Below, in pieces: positions 34,295 to 44,273 of a stretch of 64,000 nt of DNA. Source of the DNA: Prochlorococcus marinus str. MIT 9201 (lineage in GTDB: Bacteria; Cyanobacteriota; Cyanobacteriia; PCC-6307; Cyanobiaceae); NCBI RefSeq assembly GCF_000759955.1, contig NZ_JNAL01000018.1:186001-250000 (forward strand). Reading direction: 5' to 3'. The stretch's first letter is position 1. Each line of letters opens with the position of its first letter. The position numbers were made by a program, and so were the translations under genes. The notes below the pieces were generated by a model. The model saw only the letters and a program-made list of their open reading frames with translations. It made no database searches and was not told where the DNA came from.

Positions 34295-36103
34295 TTACCC
34301 GTAATTTAAAATTATCAATGCTGGCACAGTAAATGACATTATAAGTGTTAATCCAGCTCCGTATTTTGCGATATCAAAAAATCTATATCTTCCAGGACCA
34401 TAAACCATTAAGTTGGTTTGATAACCCATTGGAGTCAAGAAAGATTGACTTGCACCGAATAAAACAAGCATTATTAAAGCGCTTGGCGAAATTTCTAAAA
34501 CATTTGAGAATTCAATAGCAACAGGCAAAATCAAAGCAACTGAAGCAGCATTACTTATAAATTGTGTAAGAATAACTGTAGATACAAAAATTACAACCAG
34601 TGCAAAATAAAGAGGCATTCCATTAAGGGCAAAGTTTAGATTGACTGCAATTAAATCTGCTAATCCTGTTACCTGCATAGCTACACTAAAGCATGATAAA
34701 GATCCCAACAATAAAATGACGTCTAACCTAATTGATTTTTGTATCTCTGCAGGTCTTAAACATCCACAAGCAACCATAGCAATTACTGCCAAAAGAACTG
34801 AACCTACCAATGGAATATTAGAAACCGAAGGCAAAACCACCATTCCTATTGCAATTCCAATCGATATAGGTTTTTTTATCAAGAAAGGTAAATCATCTTC
34901 GAATTGATCTAAAATAAGCAAATCATTACTAGCTTGCAAACCTCTTATTGAATCTAATGGAGCTTGCAATAATAAAACATCTCCAGCCCTAAGAACGGCT
35001 TGGCCTAATCTCTCCTGAACAGTTTGTTGACCTCTTCTAAGTGCCAGAACTGTTGCATTATGGCGCTGCCTAAATCTTAATTCTCTTAAACTTGCACCAG
35101 CTAGAGTTGAGCCAGCTGGTAACAAGGCTTCAAATGTCTTAGTACCTTCATCATCTGAGAAAACATTAGTTCCATCGAAGGATGTTTTGTTTTCGCCTAA
35201 GAGAATTGTATGTTCCTGCTGCAGCCTAAATAAGTCTGCCCTTGTAACACGGATTATCAATCTATCATCTGGTTCAATCTTTCTATCAGCCAAAGGAGGA
35301 AGAATAACTTTTCCATTTCGTTGCAATTCCAGAACATCAACGTCAAATCGCCTTTGCAATCTACTATTTCTGACAGATTGTCCAACCAATTCTGAATTAG
35401 GAGGAATAGTAACTTCAGTAAAATATATATTCATATCACCATTTTTAATAAATTCCTTATCTCTCCCTCTATCTGGCAAAAGCAGATCAGAAACTAGAAT
35501 CATATAGGTTGTACCTATAAGCCATACAGGAATTCCGATTGAGGTCAAGCTAAATAATTCCAAAGCCCCATAACCTAACTGTTGACTAATTTCACTTACG
35601 AGAAGATTTACTGAGCTACCCAATAATGTCAGAGTTCCGCCTAGTAAAGTAGCAAAAGAAAGCGGCAATAAAACTTTTGATGGAGATATATTTCTCCGTT
35701 CACACCAACCTTCAATTAAAGGCAACAAAGATGCCACTACGGGAGTATTAGGTACAATTCCAGATATTGGAGCAATTAAAAAAGCTATTAAAGAAATCAA
35801 CTTCCTTGGCGTTCTAATACTTTCTGAAGAAATCAATTCTCTTACTCTGTCTAAAGCACCACTTTTAAATAATGCAGAAGAAACTGCAAATAAACCCATA
35901 AGGGTAATTAAGGATGGACTACCAAATCCAGCTAAAGCTTTTTCAGGAGAAAGAACTCCTGTAGCTATAAATATTCCAACACATAACAAACCGGTTAATT
36001 CTGGCGCAATGGTATTTTTAATAAACAAAATTATTGACATTATTAAAACAACTACCGTTATAAACGAATCAAAATTATTACTAACTACTGCAATGAAATT
36101 CAT
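34295..36103 (-). CDS. SLC13-type transporter with RCK_C domains
   Basis: A 602-aa membrane protein of the anion/Na+ symporter (DASS-like) superfamily. Two helical halves with SISGIVPNTPVVASLLP and ILTQFISNAASVALILP are separated by two cytosolic RCK_C domains (about 225-380). Substrate is probably a divalent anion such as sulfate or a dicarboxylate, with Na+; not proven. First gene of the operon with ktrB and ktrA, which suggests a shared ion-homeostasis role. Confidence 0.85.
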   Translation of the reverse strand: MNFIAVVSNNFDSFITVVVLIMSIILFIKNTIAPELTGLLCVGIFIATGVLSPEKALAGFGSPSLITLMGLFAVSSALFKSGALDRVRELISSESIRTPRKLISLIAFLIAPISGIVPNTPVVASLLPLIEGWCERRNISPSKVLLPLSFATLLGGTLTLLGSSVNLLVSEISQQLGYGALELFSLTSIGIPVWLIGTTYMILVSDLLLPDRGRDKEFIKNGDMNIYFTEVTIPPNSELVGQSVRNSRLQRRFDVDVLELQRNGKVILPPLADRKIEPDDRLIIRVTRADLFRLQQEHTILLGENKTSFDGTNVFSDDEGTKTFEALLPAGSTLAGASLRELRFRQRHNATVLALRRGQQTVQERLGQAVLRAGDVLLLQAPLDSIRGLQASNDLLILDQFEDDLPFLIKKPISIGIAIGMVVLPSVSNIPLVGSVLLAVIAMVACGCLRPAEIQKSIRLDVILLLGSLSCFSVAMQVTGLADLIAVNLNFALNGMPLYFALVVIFVSTVILTQFISNAASVALILPVAIEFSNVLEISPSALIMLVLFGASQSFLTPMGYQTNLMVYGPGRYRFFDIAKYGAGLTLIMSFTVPALIILNYG

Positions 36104-36152
36104 ACGAAACTTATTTAACTCAATATACCCAAAAACAATATTTCAAAAAAGT

Positions 36153-37346
36153 TTAATTGGAATTATCTTTTTTGAGAAACTTTTTTAAAAAAGATTTTTT
36201 TTGGAATATCCATGAAGATGCAGATTTTAAGCTTTCAGTAATATCAGGCAACTTGGAAGCATATATAAGTCTTCTTGCCTCAAAAGCCAGTTTCCCCGAA
36301 AAAGTAACCCCAAGTCCAGAAATTGAGGCTTCCCCTATTCCTAGGCTAATCATTTCACCATTATCTTTAAATTCAAAGGGTAAAGTATCTTTTCCTTGAA
36401 TTGAAAGTTCTAAATTATTAGCTAGATGATTTCCTTCCTGCATAGCGACTTGCGCAGTTATGGGTAAATCTTCCATCCCTTCAACAACTGAAATATCGCC
36501 AATAGCAAAACAGTTTTTATAGTTTTCTATTTGAAAATTATTATTAACTAAAATTCTTCCAAATTTTTTTGTTATTTGATCAGTTTCTAAATAAGACAAA
36601 TTAGGTTTAACTCCTGCAGTATAAATAACAATATCTTTATCTAAAGAAGTGATTCCAACCTCACTTGAAATAATAATTTTAGTTTCTGAGACTTCTTTCA
36701 CTGTAGAATTCAAAAGAATATTGATTTGTCTTTTTTCTAATGCCTTCTCTGCTTGTTCTCTATTGAAAATTTTGTTTTTATTAAGGATCTCATTTGATTT
36801 TTCTATTAAATTAATTTCAAATTGTTCTTTAAATATATCTTTAATTTTGCAAGCCAACTCGATGCCAGAAGGACCACCTCCAATTATAAATAACTTTCTA
36901 TTGAAGGCAGTTTCTTGTGATTTTTTTAAAAAAGAATTTAATTTATTTAGATCGTGAAAATCATTAAAAAAATAACAATTTTCATCTACACCTTTTATTG
37001 AAAAACTATTTGGAACAGATCCTGTACAAATAACAAGATACTGATAACCTAATTTTAAATCGTCACTAAATTCAAGAATATTTTCTTTGAAGTCAATCTT
37101 GGTTAAACAATTTTTTAAAAAAGTTATACTGGCATCAGAAAAAATATTTGCAAATTTTGGGGTGGCTTCCCAGCTTCTTATTTCTTTACTTAAAACTTCG
37201 TACATTAAAGGTTTAAATATAAAGTTAGTTTTAGAATCAACTACAAGAATCGGTAAAGAAGGATTAAGTTTCTTTAAAGTTAAAGCAAATGTCATGCCTG
37301 CAAAACCTGCTCCAACTATTACTATTGGTTTTTGTCTTAATTTCAT
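36153..37346 (-). CDS. Type II NADH dehydrogenase
   Basis: Monomeric FAD NAD(P)H:quinone oxidoreductase of 397 aa, likely on the thylakoid or plasma membrane, feeding electrons to quinones without proton pumping. GAGFAG at 12-17 binds FAD, IIGGGPSGIELAC (near 155) binds NAD(P)H, and FAIGDIS is the second FAD site. The sequence is closest to NdbB-like proteins. Divergent from cysH. Confidence 0.85.
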   Translation of the reverse strand: MKLRQKPIVIVGAGFAGMTFALTLKKLNPSLPILVVDSKTNFIFKPLMYEVLSKEIRSWEATPKFANIFSDASITFLKNCLTKIDFKENILEFSDDLKLGYQYLVICTGSVPNSFSIKGVDENCYFFNDFHDLNKLNSFLKKSQETAFNRKLFIIGGGPSGIELACKIKDIFKEQFEINLIEKSNEILNKNKIFNREQAEKALEKRQINILLNSTVKEVSETKIIISSEVGITSLDKDIVIYTAGVKPNLSYLETDQITKKFGRILVNNNFQIENYKNCFAIGDISVVEGMEDLPITAQVAMQEGNHLANNLELSIQGKDTLPFEFKDNGEMISLGIGEASISGLGVTFSGKLAFEARRLIYASKLPDITESLKSASSWIFQKKSFLKKFLKKDNSN

Positions 37347-37441
37347 TTGAGAAATATTGTTATGCGTAAATGTATTATTAAACTATAAGAATAATTTTTA
37401 AATTGAGCGAAATAACATTAAACTCATCACCAAATTGAAGA

Positions 37442-38164
37442 ATGATTGAAAACATCCAAAAAGATATTCAAACTAACATAAGAAAATATAATCAAGAGCT
37501 AGTAAATATCAAGCCTCAAGAAATGCTTACATGGGGTTATGAAAAGTTTGATAATCAATTTGCTATTACAACAAGTTTTGGTATACAGTCATCAGTCCTT
37601 TTAAATATGGTCAATAAATTACATCTCCAAAAAAAAATCAAAATATTTTGGATAGATACAGGTTATCTACCTGCAGAAACATACTATTACGCTGAAAAGC
37701 TTATTGAAGATTTATCTTTAGAAGTAGAAGTTCTGCAAAGTGAATTATCTCCAGCAAGAATGGAGGCTAAATACGGAAAACTTTGGGAAACAAGTAAAGA
37801 GAGTGATTTAGATAAGTATCACGAGTTAAGAAAGATAAAACCTTTAGAAAATGGTCTAGAAAAATATAATATTTCCTGCTGGGCAAGCGGTGTTAGATCA
37901 AGTCAAACGGAAAATAGAAACAGAATGAAATTCCTAGACGTAATTCGTCAAAGACTTTCTCTAAGACCTTTATTAAATTGGACAAATAAAGATATTTTTT
38001 ATTACATGGAAGAGAATAATTTACCTGCTCATCCCCTTTTTATAAAAGGATATTCTTCTGTAGGCGATTGGCATTCAAGCGGTCCTGATGGAATCGAAAC
38101 AAAAGGTAGAGATACAAGATTTAGAGGGATTAAACAAGAATGTGGGATACACACTAATAATTAA
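37442..38164 (+). CDS. cysH: Phosphoadenylylsulfate reductase
   Basis: Reduces PAPS to sulfite with thioredoxin, in sulfate assimilation. The 240 aa include TTSFGIQSSVLLNM at the N-terminal P-loop-like site, FWIDTGYLPAETYYYAE, and the catalytic Cys near the end (ECGIH, C234). Only this Cys motif is found; the CC...CxxC motif of APS reductases is absent, so PAPS is the likely substrate. The coaX gene follows by 15 bases. Confidence 0.9.
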   Translation: MIENIQKDIQTNIRKYNQELVNIKPQEMLTWGYEKFDNQFAITTSFGIQSSVLLNMVNKLHLQKKIKIFWIDTGYLPAETYYYAEKLIEDLSLEVEVLQSELSPARMEAKYGKLWETSKESDLDKYHELRKIKPLENGLEKYNISCWASGVRSSQTENRNRMKFLDVIRQRLSLRPLLNWTNKDIFYYMEENNLPAHPLFIKGYSSVGDWHSSGPDGIETKGRDTRFRGIKQECGIHTNN

Positions 38165-38179
38165 ATTGATCATAGAACA

Positions 38180-38875
38180 ATGGTCTCAGATATAAATTTT
38201 TTATTAGTAGGCAATAGTAGGCTTCATTGGGCAAAATATTCTAAAAATCGATCTCAATTTTTCCATACCAAAAAAGAGGAAAAAGTTCCCGAAAATATAA
38301 ATCTTGATCAATTAATTTGGGCTTCTGTAGGAAAACTACCAAATTTTTTGCTGAAAAAAGAAAATGAAATAAAAACTAAAGATATTCAGTTATCAAATCT
38401 TCCTGATTATTTTGGAGTTGATAGAGCTCTTGCCTGCATTGCAGCTTTAAAAATTATTGAAAACCCTTTAAAAAAAGATTTACTAATTGCAGATTTTGGA
38501 ACAATATTATCAATAACAAAATTGAACTCAAATGGATCAATCATTGGAGGACAACTTGTTCCAGGTTTTCTAACACAATTTAAATCAATGGAACAAAATA
38601 CAACAAATCTTAAAGTTCCTAAGAAATATAATATTCCGAGCCAAGATTTTTTAATTAATACAGAAGAAGCAATTTTAAAAGGAGTAATCAACTCTCTTAC
38701 TGGACTAATTAATAGTTTATTTAATCCCGCTCAGGATATTTTAGTAATCTGTGGAGGAGACTCTGAATTCCTTACGAAATCTATAAAGACTCAAAAACAA
38801 GACATTATCAATGCTCCTAATTTAGTTATGCAAGGGATGATTATTCATTACTTGTCCGTAATAAAATTACTTTAA
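38180..38875 (+). CDS. coaX: Type III pantothenate kinase
   Basis: Phosphorylates pantothenate, the first step of coenzyme A synthesis. The N-terminal LLVGNSRLHWAKY is the cyanobacterial form of the phosphate motif, in which the usual Asp is lost. DFGTILSITKL and GGQLVPGF match the second ATPase motif. At 231 aa it is a little short. It probably shares a transcript with cysH, and converges on the PrxQ gene with a small overlap. Confidence 0.85.
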   Translation: MVSDINFLLVGNSRLHWAKYSKNRSQFFHTKKEEKVPENINLDQLIWASVGKLPNFLLKKENEIKTKDIQLSNLPDYFGVDRALACIAALKIIENPLKKDLLIADFGTILSITKLNSNGSIIGGQLVPGFLTQFKSMEQNTTNLKVPKKYNIPSQDFLINTEEAILKGVINSLTGLINSLFNPAQDILVICGGDSEFLTKSIKTQKQDIINAPNLVMQGMIIHYLSVIKLL

Positions 38876-39334
38876 CCCAAGATCTGCAATTATATGATCA
38901 GCCATTATTGCTGCTTTTATCTTTAAGTAAATTTTTTCGACGTTACCATCAGTATCAATCAAAAAAGTATTTCTCATCATTCCCATATATTCTTTTCCCA
39001 TGAACTTCTTAAGTCCATAGCTATCGTAATCAGAAGAAACTTTAAAAGGTTCAGGATCAGTTAAAAGAATAAAAGGTAATTTAAATTTTTCTATGAACTT
39101 CTGATGAGAGGAGGAATTATCTTTACTAATACCAAGCACAACAAAATTATTTTTTTGGAGTAAATCCCAATTCTCTTTAAAATTACAGGCTTCTTTAGTA
39201 CATCCTGGAGTATTATCTTTTGGATAAAAATATAGTATTATTCTCTTACCTTTAAAATCACTAAGAGAAACTTCTTTCTCAGAAGAATCTTTTAATTTAA
39301 ATTCTGGTGCTTTGTCGCCAACCTTAAGAGCCAT
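38867..39334 (-). CDS. bcp: Peroxiredoxin Q (bacterioferritin comigratory protein)
   Basis: Thiol peroxidase of 155 aa. The peroxidatic C45 and resolving C50 lie in PGCTKEAC, as in PrxQ. I start it at the ATG giving MALKVGDKAPEF; a longer frame adds 12 residues. The T of its start codon complement overlaps the TTG of the divergent phosphopantetheinyl transferase gene by one base. Confidence 0.92.
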   Translation of the reverse strand: MALKVGDKAPEFKLKDSSEKEVSLSDFKGKRIILYFYPKDNTPGCTKEACNFKENWDLLQKNNFVVLGISKDNSSSHQKFIEKFKLPFILLTDPEPFKVSSDYDSYGLKKFMGKEYMGMMRNTFLIDTDGNVEKIYLKIKAAIMADHIIADLGLK

Positions 39335-39990
39335 TGAAATTATTAAATGAGTATGAATATAAAATACCAAAAATTTGGTTTTATGAGATTAAAGGTGTGC
39401 AAGATGTCGCAACGGCAGAAGAAATTAAAACTGCAAAAAGTCTATCAAGTTCAAGATCAAAGATTTTTTTAGAAACAAGAGCTTATTTACGACACTCACT
39501 TTCAACACTTTTTGATTTAGATCCTCTAGAAATTTCGATTAATGCTCATCCTGGAGAACCTCCAAGTTTACCCTCAGGCATGGGAAATATAAGTTTAAGT
39601 CATTGTAAAGATGCTATTACTATAGTCTGGCATAAAAGCAAAATAGGGATTGATATTGAAAGAACAGATAGAGATTTTAACCATGTAAAATTTGCAGAAA
39701 AATATTTTTTTCATACCAATCAATCTATTCATAATAATTATTTGACAAAAAAAATGATATTAAATCAATGGTGCGCTGTTGAAGCGGCTATAAAATGGGA
39801 TCATGGAAAATTAGCTAAAGACATAAACCATTGGCAGTATTTTGAAAAGCCAAAAGAGTTAATTCATAAGAAGAAAAACATTCATTTAAATTATTCGCAA
39901 ATTAACTTTTATAATTGGACTATTGCTTTAGCTTACGAAGAAAAAACTTCTTTAAATTCTGAGATTATTTGTTGTTCGAAAAATTTTTAA
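39334..39990 (+). CDS. 4'-phosphopantetheinyl transferase (Sfp/HetI type)
   Basis: Transfers the phosphopantetheine arm of coenzyme A to carrier proteins. The Mg2+-binding GIDIER is near residue 110 and WCAVEAAIKWDHGKL fits the second motif. Length 218 aa. Start is TTG, since the N-terminal helix must be kept and the next starts are too far in. Start overlaps the bcp start codon; stop overlaps rarA by 4 bases. CoaX nearby supplies the donor pathway. Confidence 0.82.
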   Translation: MKLLNEYEYKIPKIWFYEIKGVQDVATAEEIKTAKSLSSSRSKIFLETRAYLRHSLSTLFDLDPLEISINAHPGEPPSLPSGMGNISLSHCKDAITIVWHKSKIGIDIERTDRDFNHVKFAEKYFFHTNQSIHNNYLTKKMILNQWCAVEAAIKWDHGKLAKDINHWQYFEKPKELIHKKKNIHLNYSQINFYNWTIALAYEEKTSLNSEIICCSKNF

Positions 39991-41276
39991 TTTTCTTTTC
40001 TTTTAAGCAGTTCTTCATATCTACTTTTCTCCCATCCATTATTATTTGGTTCCCATATTTTTAGATCTCTTAAAGATTTAGGGAGATATTCTTGGGCGAC
40101 CCAATTGCCTGGATGATTATGAGGATTAACATAACTATTAGAATTATTTTTTAAATGAAGTGGAACATCAAAAGCAGTGGTAGATTTTATTGTTTCAATT
40201 GCTTTAAAAATACTTTTCGTACTATTACTTTTTGAAGACATAGCCAAATATAAAGAAGCCTGCGTTAAAAAATATAATCCTTCTGGAAAACCGACTCTAT
40301 CAAAAGCATCACAACAGGATTTTACAACTACTATTGCATTGGGATCAGCCATCCCAATATCTTCACTGGCAGATATGAGTAGTCTTCTAAAAATAAAATT
40401 AGGATCTTCACCAGCCTCCAGCATATTTGCAAGCCAGAATAAAGCTGCATCTGGATCAGAACCTCTTATGGACTTGATAAAAGCACTTATTACATCGTAA
40501 TGATTTTGACCATTTTTATCGTAAACAATATTTTTCTTTTGAATTGCATCCTCTGCTATTGAGAGATTAATATTGATTTCTTTTGCATCATTTTCAGCAG
40601 TTGTTTCTATGGCCATCTCTAAGGCATTGATTAATATTCTTGCATCACCTCCAGAAAATTTAGTCAAATGACTTATTGCATCCTGGGTTAAATAAACCTT
40701 TTTTGAATCTTTTTGTTTTGAATAGTAGGATATTACTTTTTGTATTATTTTCTGCAAATCATTTTCAGCCAAAGGTAGTAATGTAAAAATTCGAGACCTA
40801 CTAACAAGCGCTTTATTAACAGCAAAGAAAGGGTTTTCAGTTGTAGCACCAATAAAAGTGATAGTTCCATTTTCTATTGAAGGTAATAGAGCATCTTGCT
40901 GAACTGATGTAAATCTATGAACCTCATCGATAAATAAAATTGTTTTTCTGTTTGAATTTATTAATCTATCTTTTGCATTAGCAATTTCATTTCTTAATTC
41001 TTTAACACTTGATAATACTGCATTTAACTTAATTAATTTTGAACGCGTGTTAGAAGATATAATTTCAATTAGAGTAGTTTTTCCAACACCAGGAGGTCCA
41101 GAAAAAATAAAATTACTAATTTTATCGTTTAATATTGCACTTCTTAAGAGGGAAGTATCATTCAATATTGGTTGTTGACCAAAAAAATCTTCCAAATTCT
41201 TTGGTCTTAATTTATCTGCCAAAGGTGTATTGTTTTCTATTTTAGAATAATTAGTAAATAAATTTTCTGAATGCAT
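39987..41276 (-). CDS. rarA: Replication-associated recombination protein A (AAA+ ATPase)
   Basis: RarA/MgsA-family ATPase that acts on stalled replication forks. The 429 aa show Walker A GPPGVGKT (60-67), Walker B LFIDEVHRF, ATTENPFF sensor 1 region, and the C-terminal tetramerisation part (GWEKSRYEELLKRKE end). This strain has the plain form with no extra domain fused. ATG start. Confidence 0.9.
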   Translation of the reverse strand: MHSENLFTNYSKIENNTPLADKLRPKNLEDFFGQQPILNDTSLLRSAILNDKISNFIFSGPPGVGKTTLIEIISSNTRSKLIKLNAVLSSVKELRNEIANAKDRLINSNRKTILFIDEVHRFTSVQQDALLPSIENGTITFIGATTENPFFAVNKALVSRSRIFTLLPLAENDLQKIIQKVISYYSKQKDSKKVYLTQDAISHLTKFSGGDARILINALEMAIETTAENDAKEININLSIAEDAIQKKNIVYDKNGQNHYDVISAFIKSIRGSDPDAALFWLANMLEAGEDPNFIFRRLLISASEDIGMADPNAIVVVKSCCDAFDRVGFPEGLYFLTQASLYLAMSSKSNSTKSIFKAIETIKSTTAFDVPLHLKNNSNSYVNPHNHPGNWVAQEYLPKSLRDLKIWEPNNNGWEKSRYEELLKRKEN

Positions 41277-41309
41277 ATAAATAAAATCGAAAAATCATTA
41301 CTTTCAATT

Positions 41310-42947
41310 CTATGTAATTACTGTAGGAGTTTCCATTTGAGTAAGTTTTGAGATATTTAATAAAGTATCTAAATCATTTATTAGAGGTTTCAAAGCGACC
41401 TGAGGATTTAACGAAAGATTCTGTTGAGGATTGAAAAATTTCTCAAAGTATAGTCTTAATGTTGCACCCTTAGTTCCAGTTCCAGAGAGACGCACAATTA
41501 CTCGGGAATTATCATCAAGCACCAACCTTAAACCTTGATTTTCACTTATGGAATTATCAACAGGATCCAAATATGAAAAGTTATCTGCAATTTTAACTAA
41601 ATGGCCAGCAAAATAAGTTCCTTTTAAATTTGCGAGCATAGAAGTTAGATTACCAAAGATTTGATTAGCAATATTTGAAGGAATTGCCTCGTAATCATGT
41701 CTTGAATAATAATTCCTACCAAATTGTTCCCAATGATTTTGCATCAAAGCGCTTACCGAGCATTTTTTCTCGGCTAAAATTTGCAACCAATAAAGAACTG
41801 CCCATAATCCGTCTTTCTCTCTTACATGATTACTACCTGTTCCGAAACTTTCTTCTCCACATAAAGTAATTAAATTAGAATCTAAAAGATTTCCAAAAAA
41901 CTTCCAGCCAGTTGGAGTCTCGAAACAAGGTATATTTAATGCTCGAGCAACATTATCAACCGCTGAGCTAGTTGGCATAGATCGTGCCACACCTGAAATG
42001 CCGTCTTTATACCCAGGAACAAATTTGGTATTAGCAGTTATAACTGCAAGACTATCACTAGGATTTACAAAACATGCACTTCCTAAAATCATATTCCTAT
42101 CACCATCTCCATCGCAAGCAGCACCAAAACTATAAGATTTTTTATTCAATAACAAATCAGCTAAGTGGGATGCGTAAGTAAGATTAGGATCAGGGTGTAA
42201 ACCTCCAAAATCTTCTAACGGATTACCATTCATAACACAATCATGCTCAAGACCCATTTTTTCAACAAAAATATTTTTTGCATAAGGTCCCGTAACTGCA
42301 TTCATTGCATCAAAAATTAACGAGAAATCTTTTTTTAGAAAATCACTAATTTGATCAAAATCAAAAATTTTTTGCATCAAATCAGAATAATCTTTCAATC
42401 CATCAATAATTTCTAGGGTAGTTTCCTCGTAAGAATAAGTTCCATATTCACTAAAATCAGGTAACTTAATTTTGCAAATTTTATAATTAGTTAGTAATTG
42501 TGAGGCCTTAAAAATCTTGTTGGTAATTATCTCAGGAGCTGGGCCACCATTGGAGATATTCAATTTAACTCCAAAATCCCCATCAATCCCGCCAGGATTA
42601 TGACTTGCAGAGAGAATAATACCACCAACAGCGTTTTCTTTTCTAATTAAATGAGATGTCGCAGGAGTAGATAATAAACCGTATTTTGGGACAATAACCT
42701 TTTGAACTTTATGTGCAACACAAATTTGTACAATTTTTTCTATTGCTTCAATATTGCCATATCTGCCATCACCACCAACTACTAATGTTGAGTCTTTTAA
42801 ATCTTCCAATGATTGTAAAATTGCTTCAATAAAAATTTCTAGATAATGTTCTTCCTGAAACTTTAAAGTACTTTTTCTTAAACCAGAAGTTCCTGGTTTT
42901 TGATCTAAAAAAGGAGAATTTATATTAATTTCTTTAACTTGAATCAT
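41310..42947 (-). CDS. pgm: Phosphoglucomutase
   Basis: Converts glucose-1-phosphate and glucose-6-phosphate, for glycogen and cell-wall sugars. The phosphoserine loop IILSASHNPGG is seen near 130, the Mg-binding DGDGDRN near 280, GEESFGTGS for sugar binding near 375, and RLSGTGTKGATLRLYFE for the phosphate site at the C-terminus. Length 545 aa fits the alpha-phosphoglucomutase. ATG start. Confidence 0.93.
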   Translation of the reverse strand: MIQVKEININSPFLDQKPGTSGLRKSTLKFQEEHYLEIFIEAILQSLEDLKDSTLVVGGDGRYGNIEAIEKIVQICVAHKVQKVIVPKYGLLSTPATSHLIRKENAVGGIILSASHNPGGIDGDFGVKLNISNGGPAPEIITNKIFKASQLLTNYKICKIKLPDFSEYGTYSYEETTLEIIDGLKDYSDLMQKIFDFDQISDFLKKDFSLIFDAMNAVTGPYAKNIFVEKMGLEHDCVMNGNPLEDFGGLHPDPNLTYASHLADLLLNKKSYSFGAACDGDGDRNMILGSACFVNPSDSLAVITANTKFVPGYKDGISGVARSMPTSSAVDNVARALNIPCFETPTGWKFFGNLLDSNLITLCGEESFGTGSNHVREKDGLWAVLYWLQILAEKKCSVSALMQNHWEQFGRNYYSRHDYEAIPSNIANQIFGNLTSMLANLKGTYFAGHLVKIADNFSYLDPVDNSISENQGLRLVLDDNSRVIVRLSGTGTKGATLRLYFEKFFNPQQNLSLNPQVALKPLINDLDTLLNISKLTQMETPTVIT

Positions 42948-42979
42948 ATTTTTAGGAAACTTCCAAAAATCTAACTAAA

Positions 42980-43150
42980 TTAATGAGGCATTTCGGAAGT
43001 TCTTAACATAGCGATAAACCATAATGAAGAAATTAATAATGCACTAAGAATTCCATAGTTAACACCAAATTTAGAAATTGTAATTGGAACAACTAATGGA
43101 AACGTTAATGCTCCAAACAAGGGTGTAAAAGCTACAATTTTTTTTAGCAT
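42980..43150 (-). CDS. Small two-helix membrane protein, 56 aa
   Basis: A short ORF with two hydrophobic helices (about 5-25 and 32-50) and an N-terminal Lys pair, ending RTSEMPH. ATG start. Located between pgm and the DUF4912 gene in the same direction. No family recognised; a thylakoid protein is inferred from its size and pattern. Confidence 0.6.
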   Translation of the reverse strand: MLKKIVAFTPLFGALTFPLVVPITISKFGVNYGILSALLISSLWFIAMLRTSEMPH

Positions 43151-43175
43151 TAATTTAATAAATTAATTTAATAAA

Positions 43176-44258
43176 TTAGAACCATTCTGTTTCAGCTTTA
43201 TCTTTTTCATTAGTATCGTCAAGTGGTGTTGTTCGGTCAAATTTCATTGATATGCTTTTTTCTTGCTCACCAGAAACATCAACAGCTTTAATATCATATT
43301 TCTGAGTCCCGTCTCTAAATGGAACTTGAATTTTAAAGGTACCATCAGCAGCAAGGGGTACCTCTTCTCCGCCTATTGTCAATTTTGCAGAAGGCTCTGT
43401 AGCTCCATAAACAATTAATTCAGCATCAGCAACGAGCCAAAAAGATCTATTTTTAACAATCCCACTTCCAGAATCATTTAAACCAGAAGACCATTTACCA
43501 GCCCCTGAATCTGTAAGATTATCATTGAGATTTGTTGAATTTACATTTTCCATAAATTCTTCAGAACCAATTTTTCTTCTGAGAGGGATGTTAGTTGCTG
43601 CTTGATATAACCTTTCATGCATACCATTTTCTTCTGAAATAACAGGAGTTGAGATGTCTGGGATTGACTCAGGATTAGAATCCAAATTAAAAGGAACAAA
43701 TTTATCAAGGATTTGCTCAGAGGGACGAGATCCAGGCACATGGCTTACAGAAGAGAATGCCAATGACATCCAGTTAAAACCATATTTATAACCTAACTCA
43801 ACTTTATAGTCTCTATCTGCAAGTGGGATTGGCAAGTACCACTCAGTACTATAACTATCAACTGCTATCTCTCTTAGTGTTCCTTGATTCAAATTACTTC
43901 CTTCAGAACCAGATGCATCAAATAATCGTAAACATAATTTGTTCGCTCCCAATGATTGTGCTTTTTCTCGATCCGCATCAGAAATTTGCCAGAAAACGTA
44001 TGCCCAATCTGGATCTCGAGGTAGGAAAACTACATTTGTTTTAACTTCTTCATTGCTACTAAAAGTATTGGACTCAAAATTTTCTTCAAATTTTGGTTGG
44101 GATGAAATTGATAACGTTTGGGAAGATTTTTCTTGATATTTTAGTATTAAATCGACTAGTACAGCTTTTGTTTTACGGCTGTATAAAGGTACTGATAATT
44201 TACTTGCTTCTTGACGTAATTGTCTGAGGGTAAGTGAGAGTAATTGATCTTTATTCAT
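43176..44258 (-). CDS. DUF4912 domain protein
   Basis: A 360-aa soluble protein. An N-terminal SAP/Rho-N-like helix pair (about 1-40, LRQLRQEASKLSVPLYSRKTK) precedes a DUF4912 domain (NVVFLPRDPDWAYVFWQIS to about 200). A Ser/Asn-rich linker follows and then a beta-rich C-terminal domain. The ATG giving MNKDQLLS is preferred to a GTG five codons earlier. Nucleic-acid binding is suggested by the N-terminal motif; role unknown. Confidence 0.8.
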   Translation of the reverse strand: MNKDQLLSLTLRQLRQEASKLSVPLYSRKTKAVLVDLILKYQEKSSQTLSISSQPKFEENFESNTFSSNEEVKTNVVFLPRDPDWAYVFWQISDADREKAQSLGANKLCLRLFDASGSEGSNLNQGTLREIAVDSYSTEWYLPIPLADRDYKVELGYKYGFNWMSLAFSSVSHVPGSRPSEQILDKFVPFNLDSNPESIPDISTPVISEENGMHERLYQAATNIPLRRKIGSEEFMENVNSTNLNDNLTDSGAGKWSSGLNDSGSGIVKNRSFWLVADAELIVYGATEPSAKLTIGGEEVPLAADGTFKIQVPFRDGTQKYDIKAVDVSGEQEKSISMKFDRTTPLDDTNEKDKAETEWF

Positions 44259-44273
44259 GATCCCATCAGCCAC

